NCBI GenBank assembly: GCA_030668165.1
Contig: DAOUUM010000062.1
Span: forward strand, 1-10,481
Origin: Candidatus Heimdallarchaeota archaeon
GTDB taxonomy: Archaea > Asgardarchaeota > Heimdallarchaeia > Heimdallarchaeales > Kariarchaeaceae
Reading direction: 5' to 3'
DNA: 10,481 nt
Shown here: one piece after another, positions 6,733 through 10,481 of the stretch
Layout of the letters: each line of letters starts with the position of its first letter
How positions within the stretch are numbered: position 1 is the stretch's first letter
Notes under the pieces: model-generated
Seen by the model: only the letters and a program-made list of their open reading frames with translations
Told to the model about the DNA's origin: nothing
Databases searched by the model: none
Translations under genes and position numbers: made by a program

Positions 6733-7392
6733 GTGAGAAGTAGAAAAGGATTATTAATTATATCGATTTCATTATTATGTATTTTGATGATTCGAACTGC
6801 CCCAGTCTCATCTTACACTGAATCTGGTGGTATTGAAACCGGAGATTTTGTTGTGCTCGATTATGAACTGACATATGATGGTGAATTACAATCAACATCT
6901 GATGATTGGGAAACAGAGGTACGAGGAGTCAAAACAGAACCAGTAGAAGGAGTACTGATTGAAGGATTTTATCAAGGTCTACTGGGTATGCATCCAGGTG
7001 AGGAAAAACATATAGTTGTTCCCCCAGAAGATGCATATACTAATCCAGCTGATGACTTGTATGGTAAGACCCTCATTTTTGATGTGTTCATAGATGCAAT
7101 TTCTCAGAATATAAGAGATTCTGATGATGGAGGAGATTCATCAGGTACTGGTTCATTCCTATCTGCATTGGGAACAGGCATCCTAGTGATCGGTGGTGGA
7201 ATTCTAGTAATCTATCTTATCATAATTGCTCAGAGTAGAGCAACTACTCCATATTGTGAACATTGCAAAACAATTGGACGTAAAACCCGATCAGAAGGGT
7301 ATTGCGGTGCCTGCAAAACACCATATTGCAGGGCTTCCTTCAGAAAGGGATGTCCAAACTGTGGTGGCAATACATTTATGCCTCACAAATAA
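6733..7392 (+). CDS. Membrane-anchored FKBP-type peptidyl-prolyl isomerase-like protein with C-terminal zinc-ribbon tail
   Basis: This 219-residue protein has four parts. Residues 1-27 form a basic, hydrophobic signal or anchor segment. Residues 34-124 are an FKBP-like domain (GDFVVLDYELTYDGEL; then VLIEGFYQGLLGMHPGE; VPPEDAY; LIFDVFIDAI), with the I/L-x-G-x3-G-L-x-GM-x3-GE signature. After an acidic Gly/Ser linker, 142-166 is a membrane helix. Finally a 50-residue tail has seven cysteines (175, 178, 191, 194, 199, 207, 210) in CxxC pairs, likely zinc-binding. FKBP domains isomerise Xaa-Pro bonds and help folding. Topology predicts the FKBP domain outside and the zinc tail in the cytoplasm. 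Several usual FKBP pocket aromatics look changed (Phe79 in place of the usual Trp), so activity is uncertain. GTG 6733 is the first possible start after in-frame TAA 6712-6714. A start at Met19 would remove most of the signal segment. Confidence 0.82.
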   Translation: MRSRKGLLIISISLLCILMIRTAPVSSYTESGGIETGDFVVLDYELTYDGELQSTSDDWETEVRGVKTEPVEGVLIEGFYQGLLGMHPGEEKHIVVPPEDAYTNPADDLYGKTLIFDVFIDAISQNIRDSDDGGDSSGTGSFLSALGTGILVIGGGILVIYLIIIAQSRATTPYCEHCKTIGRKTRSEGYCGACKTPYCRASFRKGCPNCGGNTFMPHK

Positions 7393-7395
7393 TAA

Positions 7396-8133
7396 TTAAA
7401 TTCTCTTTGTCAAATCTTTAATTGAGAAATTACACCTCTTCACTTCATATTTTAATTGATGTCTGGTTGTTTTAGGGAGGAATATTTCTCCATTCTTAAC
7501 ATGATTTATGACCTCATCTTTTGTATAAGACCATGAGATGATCGCAGTATGCTTGATATCAGCGTTCTCCAAGCACATTTCAGGATCATCATAATATTTG
7601 ACATGTCTTAACCATGAATCTCTAACAAATTGAAAAATATCTTCTCTGTCTCCATAGACCTTGAACATTTTTTTATCATTTCCAATTAATGCAGTAACCT
7701 CTCTACTATCAATATTTTCAATTTTGAGTATTTTATCATCAATTTCCTGGATATCAAACCCACTGTTGCTTAGGACTGATATGATATCATCCAATTTACA
7801 CCTAACCAGTGGATACCAGGTTCCGATTTTGATCAAATCATCATCATGGTAATCAATCAGTATTGCGGGTATATTTGTAAAATTCAAGGCTTTTAACCCT
7901 TCAGTTCTATGGTGTCCATCAAGTATAAGTTTGGTTTTCTCGTCAATTAATATGGGCCAATCCAGAGTTGATGTGTTCAGAACACCTGCAATCAACTGAC
8001 CGAGTTCGACATATATTGTCATCTCATGACCCAACAGGTCACTTAATTCAACGAGCTCAAAAGGCATCTCTCTTTCCGGTTTGCCCTTTTTATCGGTTCG
8101 AATTTCTATACTCAATGCTCTCAATATATACAT
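7396..8133 (-). CDS. serK: SerK-like ADP-dependent L-serine kinase (ParB/sulfiredoxin-like fold)
   Basis: A 245-residue protein matching from memory the free serine kinase of Thermococcus kodakarensis, which converts L-serine to O-phospho-L-serine with ADP as phosphate donor, for cysteine synthesis. Shared features are the ParB-like nucleotide motif DGHHR (72-76) with its helix EGLKAL, the segment IDYHDDDLIKIGTWYP (93-108), and the C-terminal signature NGEIFLPKTTRH (214-225). E37 in GHE lies where the family's catalytic Glu is expected. Length fits the family. The last stop base is 4 bases from the stop of the convergent FKBP-like gene. No cysteine-biosynthesis gene is nearby. The start is supported by a TATA-like half of an upstream palindrome at leaderless spacing; a GGTG 6 bases upstream is a weak alternative Shine-Dalgarno. 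A different substrate for this ParB-like kinase is possible. Confidence 0.82.
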   Translation of the reverse strand: MYILRALSIEIRTDKKGKPEREMPFELVELSDLLGHEMTIYVELGQLIAGVLNTSTLDWPILIDEKTKLILDGHHRTEGLKALNFTNIPAILIDYHDDDLIKIGTWYPLVRCKLDDIISVLSNSGFDIQEIDDKILKIENIDSREVTALIGNDKKMFKVYGDREDIFQFVRDSWLRHVKYYDDPEMCLENADIKHTAIISWSYTKDEVINHVKNGEIFLPKTTRHQLKYEVKRCNFSIKDLTKRI

Positions 8134-8143
8134 AGCAACACCA

Positions 8144-8160
8144 ATTATAAAAGTTATAAT
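8144..8160 (-). promoter_or_regulatory. Perfect palindrome overlapping the serK promoter
   Basis: ATTATAA-AAG-TTATAAT is a perfect 7-bp inverted repeat with a 3-base spacer, 10 bases upstream of the serK ATG. Its outer half (8154-8160, read on the minus strand) is a TATA-like box centred about 24-25 bases from ATG 8133, which suits a leaderless transcript. The palindrome could be only the TATA box and its chance complement, or an operator covering the promoter. Confidence 0.45.
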
Positions 8161-8285
8161 CAGCGAAACTTACCTAGGATAATAAGTAAATTTCAAGGAA
8201 AAAAATGTCTGAGCTAAAGATCTAAAGTCCCAAATCTGTACAATTTCCAACTTGTAGCCTCTTTATCTTACAAATGAATACTTCA
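8161..8285. other. Intergenic stretch without recognised features
   Basis: Between the serK promoter and the AT-rich repeats I see no plausible gene, RNA or terminator. The only start codons open very short frames; ATG 8206, for example, stops after six codons. Confidence 0.5.
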
Positions 8286-8353
8286 ACTAATCATAAAAAT
8301 AATAATCGACTAATAAAATAATAATTAACTAAATATTAAAATAATAAACTAAT
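8286..8353. repeat. Imperfect ACTAA-spaced AT-rich repeats upstream of rpoA1
   Basis: ACTAA recurs at 8286-8290, 8309-8313, 8328-8332 and 8348-8352, each followed by an AATAATAA-like run. This gives three imperfect units of 23, 19 and 20 bases, about two helical turns. The run lies 66-130 bases before the rpoA1 start. It probably contains the promoter (AATATTAAAA at 8332-8341 is TATA-like). Low complexity explains part of the likeness. Confidence 0.4.
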
Positions 8354-8360
8354 CTATCTG

Positions 8361-8404
8361 AATATGAAGTTCATCGATTTGATAAATGATGTTAGCTTCA
8401 AATT
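8361..8404 (+). promoter_or_regulatory. Hairpin in the rpoA1 5' leader
   Basis: TGAAG 8365-8369 pairs with CTTCA 8396-8400, and CATC 8372-8375 pairs with GATG 8388-8391 inside it, around a 12-base loop. After one mismatch the outer bases 8361-8363 and 8402-8404 pair too. The hairpin ends 2 bases before the GAGG Shine-Dalgarno (8407-8410), so it could affect ribosome access in the rpoA1 message. Confidence 0.4.
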
Positions 8405-8418
8405 TTGAGGATTAAACT

Positions 8419-10481
8419 GTGTCCACTTCATCAGACCTTCCAAAAATAATCGATAAAATCCGTTTAGGATTACTCTCTCCTGACGAAATAAGAAAAATGA
8501 GCGTTCAGAGAATTTTGACCGCCGACACTTTTAGCGAGGACGGTGCCCCTATCAAATCAGGTTTGATGGATACTGCTCTGGGGACCATTGATCCTTCAAC
8601 AATCTGTTCCACCTGTGGAAATAGAATTGGTGGATGTCCCGGTCATTTCGGCCATATTGAACTCCAAGGTCCTGTTATACACGTTGGATACAATAAGCTG
8701 ATCTATAAAATATTACAAGTAACTTGTCGAAGCTGTTCAAGAATTATGATTCCTCCAGAGGAGATAATTGTTGAAGCAGTAAAAATGAAGAGTACCAGGG
8801 AAGTTCATGGTACAATTGATATTCAACTGGTTGAGGATATCTGGAAAAGAGCTAAACGTAATAGGGATCAGTTGATCAATCCAAAGGCGGATGCTGATGG
8901 CAAGCTTCCTGGATGTTATCATTGTGATGCATTCCAGCAAAAGATGCGATTAGAGAAGCCAACAGGCTATTATGAAGAGTATGATAATATTGATGGCAAC
9001 AAGGTAAGCGATCGATTAACGCCTCTGGATATTCAAAACAGATTAAAGAATATCCCGGCAGATGATGCCTTATTACTGGGTGTGGACACACGCTATGCCA
9101 GGCCAGAATGGATGGTTTTGGATGTACTTCCAGTGCCTCCAGTGCCAGTTCGTCCAAGTATCACACTTGACTCAGGTATTCGTAGTGAAGATGATCTTAC
9201 CCATAAGCTGGTAGATATTATTCGTATTAATCAAAGATTGCAGGACAATCGTGAATCAGGAGCCCCTCAATTGATTGTTGAGGATCTTTGGGAACTATTA
9301 CAGTATCATATCACCACCTATTTTGATAATGAGGTGAGTGGTATTCCTCCAGCCAGACATAGAAGTGGAAAGGCTCTAAGGACAATTACCCAGAGGCTCA
9401 AAGGTAAGGAGGGTCGTTTCAGATCGAATCTCAGTGGTAAACGTGTTGATTTCTCAGCACGAACTGTGATTAGTCCGGATCCCTTGCTCAGTATCAACGA
9501 GGTTGGTGTACCAAAGGCAATTGCAGAGATTCTTACCGTCCCTGAAAGAGTTACTGAGTGGAATATAGAGGAAATGAAAGAGCTGGTTATGCGTGGTCCC
9601 AAGGGCCATCCCGGTGTGAATTACATTATTCGAGATGATGGGAGAAGAGTTGATCTCAGGTTTGTAAGAGATCCAAATGTCATATCAGATTCGCTTAGAC
9701 CAGGCTTTACCATTGAGAGACATTTGAAAGATGGTGATATTGTTCTTTTCAATCGACAACCATCTCTGCATCGAATGAGTATAATGGCTCATGAGGTGCG
9801 TGTTATGCCACACAAAACCTTCAGAATGAACCTGTGTGTTTGTCGTCCATACAATGCAGATTTTGATGGAGATGAAATGAATCTACATGTTCCCCAGTCA
9901 GAGGAAGCCCGAGCTGAGGCTCGTATTCTTATGCTGGTCCAGGAACAGATCTCCACCCCCAGATATGGTGGTCCAATTATCGGTGCTATCCAGGATTTCA
10001 TCACCAGTGCTTATCTATTCACAAAGAGGAGTACCTATGTCAACCGTGTGGTTGCCAGTGAATTATTGACCGCTGCAGGTGTTGATGATCTACCAGAACC
10101 TGATAGATATGACATCAATGGAGAACCAGAATGGTCTGGTAAGTCATTGTTCAGTACATTACTACCACCAAAGCTTAACTTCACCATGAAGAACAAATTC
10201 TGTATCAATGCAGATTGTTCCCCTATGACCTGTGAACACGAAGGATGGGTGGTGATCAAGGATGGTAAACTGGTAGCTGGTATTATTGATAAATCCGGAT
10301 TTGGTGCCGAGGTACCTAATTCCGTGTTACACCGAATACTAAAAGAGTTTGGATCAGATGCCACCCGTAGATTCCTTGACGGTATCACAAAGATGCTTAG
10401 TGCCTACATTACAAAATGGGGCTTCTCCATGGGGCTGGATGATGTCGATGTACCCACTGATGGTAGAATAAAAATAGATGA
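8419..10481 (+). CDS. rpoA1: DNA-directed RNA polymerase subunit Rpo1N (A'), partial at the window edge
   Basis: The first 687 residues of the archaeal RNA polymerase largest subunit, homologous to bacterial beta-prime and eukaryotic RPB1, which forms the active centre and clamp. Visible in order: a clamp-core zinc site with C63-x2-C66, C73 and H76 (CPGHFGH); a second zinc site C103-x2-C106 and C166-x2-C169; the lid/rudder region with GKRVDFSARTVISPDP; FNRQPSLHRMS; and the catalytic NADFDGD (479-485), whose three aspartates hold the Mg ion. A third cysteine cluster is at C595, C600 and C605. GTG 8419 is the only reasonable start: in-frame TAA lies at 8413-8415 and GAGG at 8407-8410 is 8 bases upstream. 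Archaeal A' is usually about 880 residues, so roughly 200 are missing, and whether A' and A'' are split cannot be seen. The usual upstream neighbours rpoH and rpoB are absent. Confidence 0.97.
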   Translation, partial: MSTSSDLPKIIDKIRLGLLSPDEIRKMSVQRILTADTFSEDGAPIKSGLMDTALGTIDPSTICSTCGNRIGGCPGHFGHIELQGPVIHVGYNKLIYKILQVTCRSCSRIMIPPEEIIVEAVKMKSTREVHGTIDIQLVEDIWKRAKRNRDQLINPKADADGKLPGCYHCDAFQQKMRLEKPTGYYEEYDNIDGNKVSDRLTPLDIQNRLKNIPADDALLLGVDTRYARPEWMVLDVLPVPPVPVRPSITLDSGIRSEDDLTHKLVDIIRINQRLQDNRESGAPQLIVEDLWELLQYHITTYFDNEVSGIPPARHRSGKALRTITQRLKGKEGRFRSNLSGKRVDFSARTVISPDPLLSINEVGVPKAIAEILTVPERVTEWNIEEMKELVMRGPKGHPGVNYIIRDDGRRVDLRFVRDPNVISDSLRPGFTIERHLKDGDIVLFNRQPSLHRMSIMAHEVRVMPHKTFRMNLCVCRPYNADFDGDEMNLHVPQSEEARAEARILMLVQEQISTPRYGGPIIGAIQDFITSAYLFTKRSTYVNRVVASELLTAAGVDDLPEPDRYDINGEPEWSGKSLFSTLLPPKLNFTMKNKFCINADCSPMTCEHEGWVVIKDGKLVAGIIDKSGFGAEVPNSVLHRILKEFGSDATRRFLDGITKMLSAYITKWGFSMGLDDVDVPTDGRIKID

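Noticed and set aside
8286..8353. CRISPR array or iteron-type origin
   Set aside because: Units are short, degenerate and AT-only, with no spacers, no cas genes and no replication initiator nearby.
8737..9157. Two overlapping minus-strand frames inside the rpoA1 N-terminus
   Set aside because: Opposite the conserved zinc-binding and clamp region; no independent support.
10035..10388. 117-codon minus-strand frame inside rpoA1
   Set aside because: Lies wholly opposite conserved RNA polymerase sequence; translation shows no family features.

Overview
The window looks archaeal. It is AT-rich, and its right end carries the N-terminal three quarters of an archaeal RNA polymerase largest subunit (Rpo1N / A'), starting at GTG 8419 and running off the edge. 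It also has a SerK-type ADP-dependent serine kinase homologue, genes inside operons with GAGG-type Shine-Dalgarno sites, and first genes that seem to be leaderless behind TATA-like boxes. A protein shaped like an Arf/Ras GTPase that has lost its nucleotide-binding motifs hints at an Asgard archaeon, where small GTPases are abundant. That placement is an inference, not proof.

Layout from left to right. (1) 2-658, plus strand: the tail of a membrane protein, then a translationally coupled 161-aa membrane-anchored extracellular protein with several N-glycosylation sequons. (2) 665-5968, minus strand: a tight four-gene operon, read right to left. It encodes a MoxR/PrkA-like AAA+ ATPase, a CoxE/ChlD-like VWA protein with an intact MIDAS, an unrecognised 506-aa protein and a HEAT-like repeat protein. 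(3) 6065-6586, minus strand: a probable pseudo-GTPase, just upstream of the AAA+ gene in the same direction and possibly part of the same unit. (4) 6733-7392, plus strand: an exported, membrane-anchored FKBP-like protein with a C-terminal cysteine-rich zinc-ribbon tail. (5) 7396-8133, minus strand: the SerK homologue. (6) 8134-8418: an AT-rich regulatory region with repeats and a leader hairpin. (7) 8419-10481, plus strand: rpoA1.

The most interesting part is 665-6586. An AAA+ ATPase with a PrkA-like insertion and an unusual Asn-Glu Walker B, a metal-binding VWA adaptor, a large orphan and a HEAT scaffold form one co-translated set, with a pseudo-GTPase next door. MoxR-VWA pairs generally act as chaperone or remodelling machines that deliver ATP-driven conformational change to a client. 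By analogy the 506-aa protein is the client or effector, the HEAT protein the scaffold and the pseudo-GTPase a possible regulator. This functional picture is inference from context.

No RNA genes, insertion sequences, integrases or CRISPR arrays were seen. Two convergent gene pairs are separated by only 3 and 6 bases.
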